This document shows positions 27,624 through 36,333 of a stretch of 64,000 bases of DNA, piece by piece. Under the pieces are notes generated by a model, which saw only the letters and a list, made by a program, of their open reading frames with translations, had not been told where the DNA came from and searched no databases. Each line of letters begins with the position of its first letter. Position 1 is the stretch's first letter. The translations under genes and the position numbers were made by a program. Origin of the DNA: Pseudomonas fluorescens (lineage in GTDB: Bacteria > Pseudomonadota > Gammaproteobacteria > Pseudomonadales > Pseudomonadaceae); NCBI RefSeq assembly GCF_019212185.1, contig NZ_CP078138.1, positions 4,012,501-4,076,500 on the forward strand, written 5' to 3'.

Positions 27624-28817
27624 TTATGCCTGTTCGCGGAGGCGCTGGGCCGGCTGCGCGCTGACACCCAGGCGCGGCACGTCGAAGCCGTGGTCGAGGT
27701 CGAGCAGCGGAAACAGCAGGTCGGCGACCCGATGCGCTTCGTCGATCAGCGGAAAACCGGAGAGGATGAACGCCGAAGTGCCTTCGGCTTCGTACTCGCG
27801 AATGCGCTCGGCGACCTGCTCGGCGCTGCCCACCAGGTAGGTGCCGGCAGCCGGGCCCAGCAGGTTGAAGCCAAACAGGCTCGGGCCGAGCCAGACGTTG
27901 GGGTAGATCTCCAGATCACGGGCCTTGGGCAGGCGCCCGGCGCGCACGGTGTCGAGGTTACGCTGGGTTTGCGGGTCGTCGCTTCGATAGCTGTCGAAGG
28001 TCTCGCCCGGCGGCAACTGGCGCTCGATGGCGGCGCGCGCGGTGTGCAGCGAGGTGCGCTGGAGGAGTTTTTCGGCGTGGGCCCAGGCTTCTTCTTCGGT
28101 CTCGCGGACGATGATCTGCAAGCGGGTGCCGAAGGTCAGCTCACGGCCGATCTTCGCCGCTTCGGCAGCGACCTTGCGGAATTTTTCGCCGAGTTTCGGC
28201 GGGGTGTTGGCGAAGCTCAGGTAGACGTCGAGCAATTGCACCGAATGGGCCACGCCGGGGCCGGAGGTGCCGGCGCCCCACAGCGCAATGCCGGGCTTCT
28301 GCTTGGGCGGATGCCAGCCACCCAGCGGATGCTGCGCGGCAGCTGGCGAACGGGGTGCGAGCTTGACGTACTGACCGTCGTAGCCAGCGGTTTCGCCGGC
28401 GTAGAAACCCTGGAAGGCGCGCCAGTACTCGAGGCTGAAGTCGTAGCGTTCATCGTGGGGATAGTGCACGCCCAAGGTCGCGAGGCCGGCGTCGTTGCCG
28501 TTGACCACGTTGAACAGCAGACGGCCATTGGAAAACTGGTCGAAGGTCAGCGCCCACTTGGCCAATACCGCCGGCGACAGCTCACCCGGATGCTGTGCCA
28601 CCAGGAAGCGCAGGCGCTGGGTGGCATCGATCAACGCGGCAGATACCGCCAGGCTTTCATTGGGGCTGGAGCCCAGCAGCGAACCGTAGTAGCCGAGGCG
28701 ATCACTGGCCACAGCGAGTTGCTTGAGGTGCTCGAAATCGGTCGTCCAGCGGCCTTCGGGCTCCCACGGATAAGGGCCGTCGGGGGTGGTGAGGTACCAG
28801 AGAATCTTTACTGCCAT
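27624..28817 (-). CDS. SsuD-like FMNH2-dependent monooxygenase (LLM class)
   Basis: This is a 397-residue LLM-class flavoenzyme with an SsuD-like start (VKILWYLTTPDG), DRLGYYGSLLGS, RLRFLVAQHPGELSPAV, DQFSNGRLLFNVVNGND, HDERYDFSLEYW, and a C-terminal ILSGFPLIDEAHRVADLLFPLLD that closely matches SsuD. It is the most SsuD-like of the four copies. An AAGGAA ribosome-binding site lies before the ATG. Its product leads the segment with the family-5 receptor and Dpp-type importer. No sigma-54 promoter was found directly upstream, so it may be transcribed from 30.97 kb through the REP region. Confidence 0.92.
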   Translation of the reverse strand: MAVKILWYLTTPDGPYPWEPEGRWTTDFEHLKQLAVASDRLGYYGSLLGSSPNESLAVSAALIDATQRLRFLVAQHPGELSPAVLAKWALTFDQFSNGRLLFNVVNGNDAGLATLGVHYPHDERYDFSLEYWRAFQGFYAGETAGYDGQYVKLAPRSPAAAQHPLGGWHPPKQKPGIALWGAGTSGPGVAHSVQLLDVYLSFANTPPKLGEKFRKVAAEAAKIGRELTFGTRLQIIVRETEEEAWAHAEKLLQRTSLHTARAAIERQLPPGETFDSYRSDDPQTQRNLDTVRAGRLPKARDLEIYPNVWLGPSLFGFNLLGPAAGTYLVGSAEQVAERIREYEAEGTSAFILSGFPLIDEAHRVADLLFPLLDLDHGFDVPRLGVSAQPAQRLREQA

Positions 28818-29111
28818 GGGGTGGGTTCCTTGTTCAAAAATTCAAATGCAGTGCATGGCCTGTGGGAGGTGCAATGCAGGACCTGTAGGAGCTAGCCTGC
28901 TAGCGATGCGGCCATCAGCAACACCGCATCAACTTCATCGCCAGCAGGCTGGCTCCTACAGGTTTTGCGTCGGTCACAAATGCTGTGAAGCTTGCAAAAC
29001 TCTGTGGGAGCTGCCCGGGCGGCGCTCCGCTGCTAGCGAAGCAGCCACCGCGGTGTTTCAGGTACACCGCCATCGCGGGCAAGCCCGCTCCCACAGTGGG
29101 GATGGGTGAGA
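28818..29111. repeat. Two REP doublets in a 294-bp gap
   Basis: The gap contains REP pairs at about 28882-28963 (GTAGGAGCTAGCCTGCTAGC and its partner) and about 29001-29097 (GTGGGAGCTGCCCGGGC and its partner). No gene or good promoter is seen. It separates the SsuD-like gene from the aldolase gene upstream. Confidence 0.75.
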
Positions 29112-29843
29112 TCAGTCCCGCCGATCAATCGCCGGCACCAACCCCAACTCCGTGGCCCGCTCAAACAACCCACTCATCTTCCACTGCTGAGTCAACACTC
29201 CCGGCCCATAGGCCCGCGATCCACCCAGGGCATCCGCCAGCAATTGCAATTGCGCGCCCTCCTCCAGCAACAGGATGAATTGCGCGGTGGCTCGCAGCCC
29301 CTGCTTACCCCATACCGTAGAGCCGCCGTTGGCTTCGAGGATTGCTAGGTTGAACGGGTTCTCGGCGATCTTGTCGAGGATGAAATCGACTTCCGCCTGG
29401 CGCCGGTCGATGTACACCGGCAGCTCCCGCGCCAACTGGTAACGCTGCACCGGCACGTAATGGAACGGCAGGGTGCGGTGGGTCTGAGCCCAGGCGCCGA
29501 GGTACGGCGAATGCACGTGGGACACGGTGGTGATGTCCGGGTGGGTCTGGAACAGTTTGGTGTAGCGGCCCTGGCCGCCCTTGCCCTTGCCGTAGATCAC
29601 CTTGCCGGCGAAGTCGGTGACCGTCGCCTGCAGCGGCTTGCGGTAGTTCCACGGGCCGCCGTAGTTGATCGACACCAGCAACTCCTCACCCGGCACTCGC
29701 TCGATAAAGCCCACCGTACCGTTGGCGGTGATGGTGTTGGTTTCGCGGAACACCGTGAACGCCTCTTCGGCCTCCAGCAGTACCTGGTCGATGAAGGCCT
29801 GCAGTTGTTCGCTGATCAGTTGTTCGTGAATGAGCACGGTCAT
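29112..29843 (-). CDS. Class II aldolase/adducin-family protein
   Basis: This is a 243-residue class II aldolase fold, related to fuculose-phosphate aldolase and ribulose-phosphate epimerase. The zinc-binding HVHSPYLGAW motif is present (about residue 104), and the RYTKLFQTHPDI and GGSTVWGKQGLRATAQFILLLE segments fit the fold. It lies 15 bp after the DszB-like gene with a GGAG ribosome-binding site, so it is in the same transcript. In this setting it may cleave or rearrange a carbon skeleton made by desulfurisation; the reaction is not deduced from sequence. Confidence 0.85.
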   Translation of the reverse strand: MTVLIHEQLISEQLQAFIDQVLLEAEEAFTVFRETNTITANGTVGFIERVPGEELLVSINYGGPWNYRKPLQATVTDFAGKVIYGKGKGGQGRYTKLFQTHPDITTVSHVHSPYLGAWAQTHRTLPFHYVPVQRYQLARELPVYIDRRQAEVDFILDKIAENPFNLAILEANGGSTVWGKQGLRATAQFILLLEEGAQLQLLADALGGSRAYGPGVLTQQWKMSGLFERATELGLVPAIDRRD

Positions 29844-29858
29844 GGGGGTTCTCCAGGT

Positions 29859-30914
29859 TCAGGCGCGGCGCTTGGCCAACAGTTCATGGGCGGCTTGCAA
29901 TGGGCGCGGGTCGACCCAGTCGGCGATGTTGAAATCGCCTTCGAGGAAGCCGTGCAGGTAGAGGAAATCTTTCTGGATGCCGAGAAATTCCAGGCGCTGC
30001 GCCGACAGGTCCGGCGCCAGGGTGGTGTGGAAATCGCCGCGATAGGCCTCGGCGACACCAGCGCTGCCGGCGCGGGTTTCTTCTTCAAGGATCTGGTTCA
30101 GCGCCTCGCGGTTGTTCGCGGCCCAGTCAGCGGCACCGAGGGTTTGCGCGAGGAAGCGCACCACCAGGTCGAAGTGATTGTCGAGCAGGCTCTGGTGCAC
30201 GGTGATCGGCCGTGGCGTGCCGTTATTGACCCGATAGCGCGGGTCTTCGATCAGGTCCAGGTCGATGCCCACCACCAGGCCCAGGCGCCGCGCGGCGTCG
30301 GCGGCGGAAGCGCCCTTGACGTAGACCGCATCGACTTCGCCGCGCACCAGGTAATCCAGGCCCGACCACAGGCGCTGCAAACCTTCGTTGGGATTATTCG
30401 CCGCCTGCTGGTCCTGCAACGCCACTTCCACCAGTTGCACGTCGTCGAACCCCAACCCGGCCAGGCTCAAGGCGCCCTTGTAGCCGTGCAGACTCATGGC
30501 TCGGGCGATGCTCCCAGGACGACTGTCGCCCCAGGCCGGCAACGCCAGGCGCTTGCCCTTCAGGTCGGCGGCGCTGCGGATGCCGGAGTCCGGACGCACG
30601 AGGATGGTTTGCCACTCCTCGATCCAGGTCAGGCCAATCAAACGGCTCGGCGCACCGGCGGCGCGGGCTGCCAGGGCCGGCACATTTCCGCCCTCGCGAA
30701 ACAGCCCGGGCAACTGGTGATCGTAATGGTGGTGACCCAATTGCCGGGCCTCCTGCAGGGTCGAGACCGGCAGGCCATCGGCGGCGAATTCGTCCGCCAG
30801 CCAGCCGAGTTTGTAGGCGATGCCGGAAGCGGTCGGCACCGGGCAACGGGTGAACCAGATCCGCTCGAGTTCAGCTTCGACAAGCGGTTGGGTGGTTTGG
30901 GCAGCAAGCGTCAT
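29859..30914 (-). CDS. DszB-like desulfinase with Cys-His-Arg residues
   Basis: The start is the ATG at 30912-30914 (GGAG ribosome-binding site), giving 351 residues. There is no signal peptide, which argues against a periplasmic binding protein despite the shared fold. The N-terminus FTRCPVPTASG matches DszB around its catalytic Cys27 (YSNCPVPNA). Here Cys24, His63 and Arg73 line up, and the His-Arg spacing of ten equals DszB His60-Arg70; REGGNVPAL matches RFGGEIPPL. DszB hydrolyses an aryl sulfinate to sulfite. It is first in an operon driven by a sigma-54 promoter at 30957-30973 and is divergent from the DszC-like gene. Automatic annotation would probably call it an ABC binding protein. 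Confidence 0.8.
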   Translation of the reverse strand: MTLAAQTTQPLVEAELERIWFTRCPVPTASGIAYKLGWLADEFAADGLPVSTLQEARQLGHHHYDHQLPGLFREGGNVPALAARAAGAPSRLIGLTWIEEWQTILVRPDSGIRSAADLKGKRLALPAWGDSRPGSIARAMSLHGYKGALSLAGLGFDDVQLVEVALQDQQAANNPNEGLQRLWSGLDYLVRGEVDAVYVKGASAADAARRLGLVVGIDLDLIEDPRYRVNNGTPRPITVHQSLLDNHFDLVVRFLAQTLGAADWAANNREALNQILEEETRAGSAGVAEAYRGDFHTTLAPDLSAQRLEFLGIQKDFLYLHGFLEGDFNIADWVDPRPLQAAHELLAKRRA

Positions 30915-30956
30915 GGGCAGCTCCAGCGGGTTGGGCAAGACAGTTGCCAAGCCCAT

Positions 30957-30973
30957 TGCAGCGCCCGTGCCAA
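30957..30973 (-). promoter_or_regulatory. Sigma-54 (-24/-12) promoter of the DszB-like operon
   Basis: Read on the minus strand it is TTGGCACGGGCGCTGCA, with GG and GC ten bases apart, close to the TGGCACG-N4-TTGCA consensus. It lies about 45 bp before the ATG at 30914. Confidence 0.85.
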
Positions 30974-31035
30974 CCGCGCAAAGCCAGGGATTACGGGGCC
31001 TGCAGCGGCGCACCCGAAAATCGCCCGCGGACAAT

Positions 31036-31051
31036 TGCTGACCTGCCAGCA
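31036..31051. promoter_or_regulatory. Putative SfnR-like activator site 3
   Basis: TGCTG-ACCTGC-CAGCA, an exact palindrome. It lies 31 bp from the next site, nearly three helical turns. Confidence 0.65.
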
Positions 31052-31066
31052 GCTTTGCGCAGGCGC

Positions 31067-31082
31067 TGCTGCTGGCCCAGCA
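31067..31082. promoter_or_regulatory. Putative SfnR-like activator site 4
   Basis: TGCTG-CTGGCC-CAGCA, an exact palindrome. It is central, about 110 bp from the minus promoter and about 100 bp from the plus promoter. Confidence 0.65.
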
Positions 31083-31098
31083 ATACAGCACCGCGCAT

Positions 31099-31114
31099 TG
31101 CTGCCCCAGCAGCA
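31099..31114. promoter_or_regulatory. Putative SfnR-like activator site 5
   Basis: TGCTG-CCCCAG-CAGCA, an exact palindrome 32 bp from site 4. Confidence 0.65.
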
Positions 31115-31167
31115 GCCCGTGCCCCGACACCCCGCCCAACCCCGCGCCCGGCCTGGCCTCGCCGACC

Positions 31168-31184
31168 TTGGCGCACTCCTTGCT
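31168..31184 (+). promoter_or_regulatory. Sigma-54 (-24/-12) promoter of the DszC-like gene
   Basis: TTGGCGCACTCCTTGCT has GG and GC exactly ten bases apart and a TTGC -12 box. It lies about 70 bp before the ATG at 31255. Confidence 0.85.
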
Positions 31185-31254
31185 CAAGACCCCTTCACCC
31201 CCGGTGCGCCGCAGACCCGCGCCCGGCCCGATTGTCCTTTTCCGAGGTAGCACC

Positions 31255-32496
31255 ATGAGCACCCTTGAACACCTTCCCGCCCATCCCGTCCGTGTGCTGC
31301 GCAGCGAGGAGGAAGCCATTGCCGCCGCCCGCGAGATTGCCCTGGAGATCGCCGAGATTGCCGCCGACCCCAGGCACAACCACCAACTGCCTCGGCGTCA
31401 GGCGCAGCTGTTGTCGGAGAGCGGCCTGACCGCCATCGGCGTGCCCAAGGCCTTCGGCGGCCTCGGTGCGTCGGTACAGACCATCGTCGAAACCGTGCGC
31501 CTGATCTCGGTGGCCGATGGCGGCGTAGGCCAGTTGCTGCAGATCCACAACGTGATGCTGCGGGGAATTTTCAGCGGCTACCCGGACGAGGTGCGTGACC
31601 AACTGATCGGCGATGTGCTGGCCGGCAAGCGTTTCGGCAACGCCCTGGCGGAGGTCGGCGGCAAGAATAAGTTCGCCCTGAAGACCCGGGTCGAACGTCG
31701 CGCCGACGGCAAGCTGATCCTCAATGGCAGCAAGTTCTACTCCACCGGTTCGTACCTGGCCGAATGGATTTCCCTGACCGCTGCGTCCGATGATGGCGGT
31801 GCCGGGGTGCTGCTCAATCGCAACACCCCGGGCCTGACCCTGGTGGACGACTGGGAGGCGTTCGGGCAGAACAACTCGGTCAGCGGCACGGTGATTTTCG
31901 ACAACATTGAGCTCGACGAGCGTTTCGTCTCCCAGCGTAAAGGACCGATGAAACGCACCGGCCTGACCTTCCCGCAGATTCTCCATGCCGCCATCGACAC
32001 CGGCATCGCCGCCGGCGCGCTGGGAGCGGCGGTCGACTACCTCAAGCAGCACGCCCGGCCCTGGGTGGAAAGCGGTGTCGAGCGCGCCAATGAGGAACCG
32101 CACATCATCAAGCAAATTGGCGAATACGCGGTGGCGCTGCGGGCGGCCGAGTCGCTGTTGCGCGACGCCGCACGGGTGTTTGACCAGCATGAGCTGGACC
32201 CGGACAACAAGGCGCTGCAGGACGAATTGATTCTTTCGGTGGCCACTGCCCGAGCCCACTCAGACGGCGCCTCGTTGAAGATCTCCAGCGATATTTTTTC
32301 CCTGCTCGGTGCCAGTTCCTCCCTGAGCAAATGGAACCTCGACCGCTTCTGGCGCAACGCCCGGGTGCACACCACCCACGACCCGATCCGCTGGCGCCTG
32401 CATCACGTCGGCAACTATTACCTCAATGATGTGGACCCGGGGGAGTACACGGCGATTCTCAATGCCAAGGAAAAACAGGGGGCAACTCGGGGCTGA
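31255..32496 (+). CDS. DszC/SfnB-like flavin-dependent monooxygenase (acyl-CoA dehydrogenase fold)
   Basis: The start is the ATG at 31255 behind a GAGGTAG ribosome-binding site; a longer in-frame form adds 29 Pro/Arg-rich residues. The 413-residue protein has the acyl-CoA dehydrogenase fold, but its motifs follow DszC: LTAIGVPKAFGGLGA, ILNGSKFYSTGS, a central GQNNSVSGTVIFDNI, and C-terminal LDRFWRNARVHTTHDPIRW, matching DszC FDRFWRNVRTHSLHDPVSY. DszC oxidises a thioether S atom to sulfoxide and sulfone with FMNH2 and O2; SfnB is a related Pseudomonas protein. Divergent from a DszB-like gene and preceded by its own sigma-54 promoter. Confidence 0.87.
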   Translation: MSTLEHLPAHPVRVLRSEEEAIAAAREIALEIAEIAADPRHNHQLPRRQAQLLSESGLTAIGVPKAFGGLGASVQTIVETVRLISVADGGVGQLLQIHNVMLRGIFSGYPDEVRDQLIGDVLAGKRFGNALAEVGGKNKFALKTRVERRADGKLILNGSKFYSTGSYLAEWISLTAASDDGGAGVLLNRNTPGLTLVDDWEAFGQNNSVSGTVIFDNIELDERFVSQRKGPMKRTGLTFPQILHAAIDTGIAAGALGAAVDYLKQHARPWVESGVERANEEPHIIKQIGEYAVALRAAESLLRDAARVFDQHELDPDNKALQDELILSVATARAHSDGASLKISSDIFSLLGASSSLSKWNLDRFWRNARVHTTHDPIRWRLHHVGNYYLNDVDPGEYTAILNAKEKQGATRG

Positions 32497-32530
32497 CGGC
32501 GTACCAGAACCACCTCGGTGACACCTGACC

Positions 32531-32620
32531 CTGTAGGAGCCGGCTTGCCGGCGAAGGCGTCCTTGAAAACGCCAGAAGCTTCGCTGCGATGCGGCGTCCC
32601 GACAAGCCAGCTCCTACAGA
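32531..32620. repeat. REP doublet
   Basis: CTGTAGGAGCCGGCTTGCC at about 32531 and an inverted unit ending CAGCTCCTACAG at about 32620, in the 206-bp gap before the ABC exporter genes. No promoter is obvious in the gap. Confidence 0.7.
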
Positions 32621-32702
32621 GACCTGGGTCAGCCACAACATTCGGGGCACCCGCAGATTGTCGATGTGAATCGCCTCCCCCATCCCCCAACCGAGTCCTT
32701 CA

Positions 32703-34484
32703 ATGATTGAAAAACACCCCCTTCTGCGCTGCCTGGCGATCTACCGGGAGATGCCCTGGCGCTTTGCCCTGGTGGCGGCGCTGTATATAGCGATCAACCT
32801 AGGGCTGGTCTGGCAGCAATGGCTGATCGGCCATGCGGTCAACGACGTCAGTGCCGGCCGCGCCGTGGTGCGCCAGGCTGACGGCAGTCTGGATGCCGGC
32901 CTCGGCTGGTACTGGCTGTGGCTGATGCTCGCCGTGGCGCTGGGCCGTGGCGTACTGCAATACGCTGCCAGCGTGTTGTCGCTGGTGCTCAGCCAGGAAC
33001 TGCTGACCCGCCTGCGCGAACGCATCCTGCAGCAGGTGCAGCACCTGCACCTGGGTTATCACTGGCAACACGGCATGGGCGAGATGATCACCCGCACCAC
33101 CCGCGATGCCGACAAGGTCCGCGACGCGCTGATCAGCTTCTGGCGCCAACTGGTGGAAACCCCGCTGGTGGTGCTCGCCACCGTCGGCCTGCTGGGCTGG
33201 TACCACCCGCTACTGGGGCTGGTGCCGTTGCTGCTGACGGTGCTCGGCCTGTGGATTTTCGTGCGCCAGACCGAACGCCTGGTCAGCCTTGATCGGGCCG
33301 TCGGCGCCGCCTACGACCGGGTCAACCAGGACCTCAGCGAAGGCATCGGCGGCGTGCGGGTGATCAAGTCATTCAGCCTCGAGCACAGCCGCATTCAGCG
33401 CTTTGCCGCGCAGGTGGCGGTGTTCGCCGACCACGCGCGCGCCGCCCTCGCCTACTCCAGTTCACGCATCCCGCTGCCGCAGGCGGTGGTCGCCCTCGGC
33501 CATGTGTGGATCCTGATCTACGGCGCCCATCTGGTCGCCAACGGGCAATTGGGCATCGGCGAACTGGTGACCTCGCTGCTCATCGCCACGACCCTGGTGT
33601 TTCGCATCGAAGGCATCGGCCGGGTGATGCAGACCTTTGCCGACGCGCGCTCCAGCGCCGAACGCATCTGGCACCTGCTGGATGAGCCGGCGGCCATCCG
33701 CAGTGCCCAGGCTCGGCTACCCGACACCCCGCTGGGACTCAAGCTGGAGCAGGTCAGCGTCAGCGCCCCGGGCGGCGGTCGGGCAATTCTCGAAGACTGC
33801 TCACTGACCTTGCAACCTGGTGAAATCGTCGCCCTGGTAGGCGCTACCGGCACCGGCAAAAGCCTGCTGGCCAGCCTGCTGCCGCGTCTTACCGAAGTCA
33901 GCGGCGGCCGCCTGCTGCTGGGTTCCGACAGCGCCGGCTGGCAGGACATCCGCGACCTCGACCTGGGCCAATTGCGCCGCCGGGTGCACGTGGTGCCCCA
34001 GGAGAGTTTCCTGTTCTCCGACACCCTGGCCGCCAACCTGCGCCTCACCGCGCCCGGCGCCAGCGACGAGCAACTGCGCCAGGGCCTGCGCCTGGCCGCT
34101 GCCGAAGACGTGCTGGAGCGCCTGCCCCAGGGCCTCGACACGCCGCTGGGTGACCGTGGCGTGACCCTCTCCGGCGGCCAGCGCCAGCGCCTGAGCCTGG
34201 CCCGGGCGCTGCTCGGCGAGCCGGACATCCTCTGCCTGGACGACGCCACCAGCGCCCTCGACGCCATCAGCGAGCGCCGGGTGCTGGACAACCTGCGCCA
34301 GCTACGCCGCGACCAGGGCCGGGCGACCAGCGTGCTGCTGATCTCCAGCAAACTCTCGACCATCCTCCTCGCCGACCGCGTGCTGCTGCTCAAGGACGGC
34401 CGCATCAGCGCCAGCGGTCGCCACGCCGAACTGCTGCGCACCCACCCCGACTACCGCGAACTGCTAGGGATCGACCATGGCTAA
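32703..34484 (+). CDS. ABC exporter half-transporter with degenerate ATPase site
   Basis: This is a 593-residue MsbA/type IV exporter half: about six membrane segments (residues 20-300) with EMITRTTRDADKVRD in the first coupling helix, then a nucleotide-binding domain. Walker A GATGTGKS (about 380) and signature LSGGQRQRLSLARAL are canonical. The catalytic Glu after Walker B is Asp (LCLDDATSALD, about 510) and the switch His is Ser (LLISSKLSTI, about 545). This is the pattern of the degenerate partner in heterodimeric exporters such as TM287/288. It overlaps the next gene by eight bases. Confidence 0.9.
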   Translation: MIEKHPLLRCLAIYREMPWRFALVAALYIAINLGLVWQQWLIGHAVNDVSAGRAVVRQADGSLDAGLGWYWLWLMLAVALGRGVLQYAASVLSLVLSQELLTRLRERILQQVQHLHLGYHWQHGMGEMITRTTRDADKVRDALISFWRQLVETPLVVLATVGLLGWYHPLLGLVPLLLTVLGLWIFVRQTERLVSLDRAVGAAYDRVNQDLSEGIGGVRVIKSFSLEHSRIQRFAAQVAVFADHARAALAYSSSRIPLPQAVVALGHVWILIYGAHLVANGQLGIGELVTSLLIATTLVFRIEGIGRVMQTFADARSSAERIWHLLDEPAAIRSAQARLPDTPLGLKLEQVSVSAPGGGRAILEDCSLTLQPGEIVALVGATGTGKSLLASLLPRLTEVSGGRLLLGSDSAGWQDIRDLDLGQLRRRVHVVPQESFLFSDTLAANLRLTAPGASDEQLRQGLRLAAAEDVLERLPQGLDTPLGDRGVTLSGGQRQRLSLARALLGEPDILCLDDATSALDAISERRVLDNLRQLRRDQGRATSVLLISSKLSTILLADRVLLLKDGRISASGRHAELLRTHPDYRELLGIDHG

Positions 34485-36330
34485 TCCAATCGCCGGCAAA
34501 GCCTTGAGCGATATTGAAATCGAAGAAATGCTCGCGAAAAAAGCCCTCGACCGCAGCATGTTCAAGCGTCTGTTGCCGTTGCTGCGGCCGATTCGCGGGT
34601 CGATCGTCGCGGTGATCGGCATCGAGCTGCTGCTGGTGTTCACCGTGTTCCTGCGACCCTGGTTCGTCCGCGAACTGCTCGACCGAGGGCTGGTGGCCGA
34701 AGCCGATCACTGGCTGCTCGACGAGCGCCTGGTGCTGTGGCTCGGCCTCGGGCTGGCGGCCAGTTGGCTGGGGCGTTTCCTGCTGGCGGGAGTCTCGCAG
34801 TTCATCGCCGGCAGTGCCGCGATCCGCGTGCTCAACGCACTGCGGGTGCGAGTGTTTGCCCACGTGCAAAGCCTGAGCGTCAGCTACTTCGACAAAACCC
34901 GCGCAGGACGGATCATTTCCCGTGCCGACCGCGACGTCGACAGCCTCGAACCGCTGCTGATCCAGGGCCCACCGGAACTGCTTGGAGCGCTGCTGCGCTG
35001 CGGGCTGGCAGCCGTGATGCTGTGGCGCATCGACCCGCGTTTCTTCCTCAGCCTGGCAGCTACGGTGCCCTTGCTGGCGCTGGCGACCTGGAGTTTCAAG
35101 CGAATTTCCCAGCGCAACTGGGCCAAGGTCGCGGAGAACCGCAGCCGTTTCACCGCCCACCTGGTGGAAAGCGTCAGCGGTGCGCGAATGCTCCAGCAAT
35201 GCGCCCAGGAAGCGCCCAACCTCAAGCGCTACCGCCGACTGCTGGAGGACTTCAACCAGGCGCTGATTCGCGGCAGCCTGCGTTCCAGCTGGTTCGCGCC
35301 CTTCACCGCGCTGCTCAGTTCCGCCGGCATGGCGGTGCTGTTGCTGGTCGGTGGCTATGGACTGGCGCAGGCCGACGTCACGGTGGGACAGATCGCCGAA
35401 AGCCTGTTCTACGTGTTCCTGTTCCTCGGCCCGCTGCAGGAACTCTCGGACCTGTTCGAACGCTACGCCACCGGCTCGGCCTCGGCGCAGCGGATCTTCC
35501 TGCTGCTCGACACCCAGCCGCAAATCAATGACAGCCCCACCCCGCAAGCCCTGGGCCGGGCCCGGGGTGCGGTGAGTTTCGAGCAGGTGCGATTCGCCTA
35601 TGACCCGCACAGCCCGACGCCGGTGATCGATCACCTGGATCTGCAGATCATTTCCGGCGAAGTGCTGGCGATTGTCGGTCCGTCCGGCCACGGCAAGAGC
35701 ACCCTGGTGCAGTTGCTCACGCGGTTCTACGAGGCGCAATCCGGGGCGGTGAAGCTCGATGGCATCGACGTGCGCGATCTGAGCCAGCGTGATCTGCGGC
35801 GCAATGTCGGCGTGGTGCTGCAGGACAACGTGCTGTTCAGCGGCTCGATCCTCGACAACCTGCGCCTCGCCGCGCCGGAGGCCGACGATGCACGCTTGAT
35901 CGCCGCCGCCCGCGAATTGGGGGCCGATGAGGTGCTGGAACGCTTGCCCCATCAGTACCGCACCGAGGTCGGGCCGCTGGGCGGACACCTCAGTCATGGC
36001 CAGCGGCAACTGGTGTGCCTGGTCCGCGCCTATCTTGCCGATCCGGCGGTGCTGGTCCTCGATGAAGCCACCTCGGCGGTCGACATCCACACCGAGCGGC
36101 GCATCCAGCGCGCGTTCCGCCGCCTGTGCCAGGGCCGCACGGCAATCATCATCGCCCACCGCCTGGCGACCATCCGCGACGCTGATCGCATAGCGGTGAT
36201 TCAGCGCGGACGCCTGGTGGAGCAAGGGCCGCACACGCAACTGATCGACCAGGGCGGTGCCTATGCCGCGCTGTACCAGACCTACCTGCGCAGCGCCGCC
36301 AGCGAGGATCAGGCTGTCGCCACTGCCTGA
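34477..36330 (+). CDS. ABC exporter half-transporter, catalytic partner
   Basis: This is a 617-residue exporter half with about six membrane segments and a nucleotide-binding domain. Walker A GPSGHGKST (about 400), Walker B with catalytic Glu (LVLDEATSAVD) and the switch His (IIIAHRLATI) are intact. The signature is altered to LSHGQ. This is complementary to its partner: its canonical Walker A/B/His face the partner's LSGGQ, so one composite site should be active and the other weak. The pair probably exports a hydrophobic compound; its position inside the sulfur region suggests a substrate or a desulfurised product. Confidence 0.9.
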   Translation: MANPIAGKALSDIEIEEMLAKKALDRSMFKRLLPLLRPIRGSIVAVIGIELLLVFTVFLRPWFVRELLDRGLVAEADHWLLDERLVLWLGLGLAASWLGRFLLAGVSQFIAGSAAIRVLNALRVRVFAHVQSLSVSYFDKTRAGRIISRADRDVDSLEPLLIQGPPELLGALLRCGLAAVMLWRIDPRFFLSLAATVPLLALATWSFKRISQRNWAKVAENRSRFTAHLVESVSGARMLQQCAQEAPNLKRYRRLLEDFNQALIRGSLRSSWFAPFTALLSSAGMAVLLLVGGYGLAQADVTVGQIAESLFYVFLFLGPLQELSDLFERYATGSASAQRIFLLLDTQPQINDSPTPQALGRARGAVSFEQVRFAYDPHSPTPVIDHLDLQIISGEVLAIVGPSGHGKSTLVQLLTRFYEAQSGAVKLDGIDVRDLSQRDLRRNVGVVLQDNVLFSGSILDNLRLAAPEADDARLIAAARELGADEVLERLPHQYRTEVGPLGGHLSHGQRQLVCLVRAYLADPAVLVLDEATSAVDIHTERRIQRAFRRLCQGRTAIIIAHRLATIRDADRIAVIQRGRLVEQGPHTQLIDQGGAYAALYQTYLRSAASEDQAVATA

Positions 36331-36333
36331 GCC

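Larger units (their letters stand above)
30915..31254. other. Divergent sigma-54 control region with three activator sites
   Basis: This 340-bp region between the DszB-like (minus) and DszC-like (plus) genes has two back-to-back -24/-12 promoters and three matches to TGYTG-N6-CARCA placed midway. No gene is seen. Confidence 0.8.

Noticed and set aside
28840..28875. Sigma-54 promoter upstream of the SsuD-like gene at 28817
   Set aside because: The GG and GC pair on the minus strand is nine bases apart, not ten, and the -24 block lacks TGGC; no activator palindrome lies nearby.
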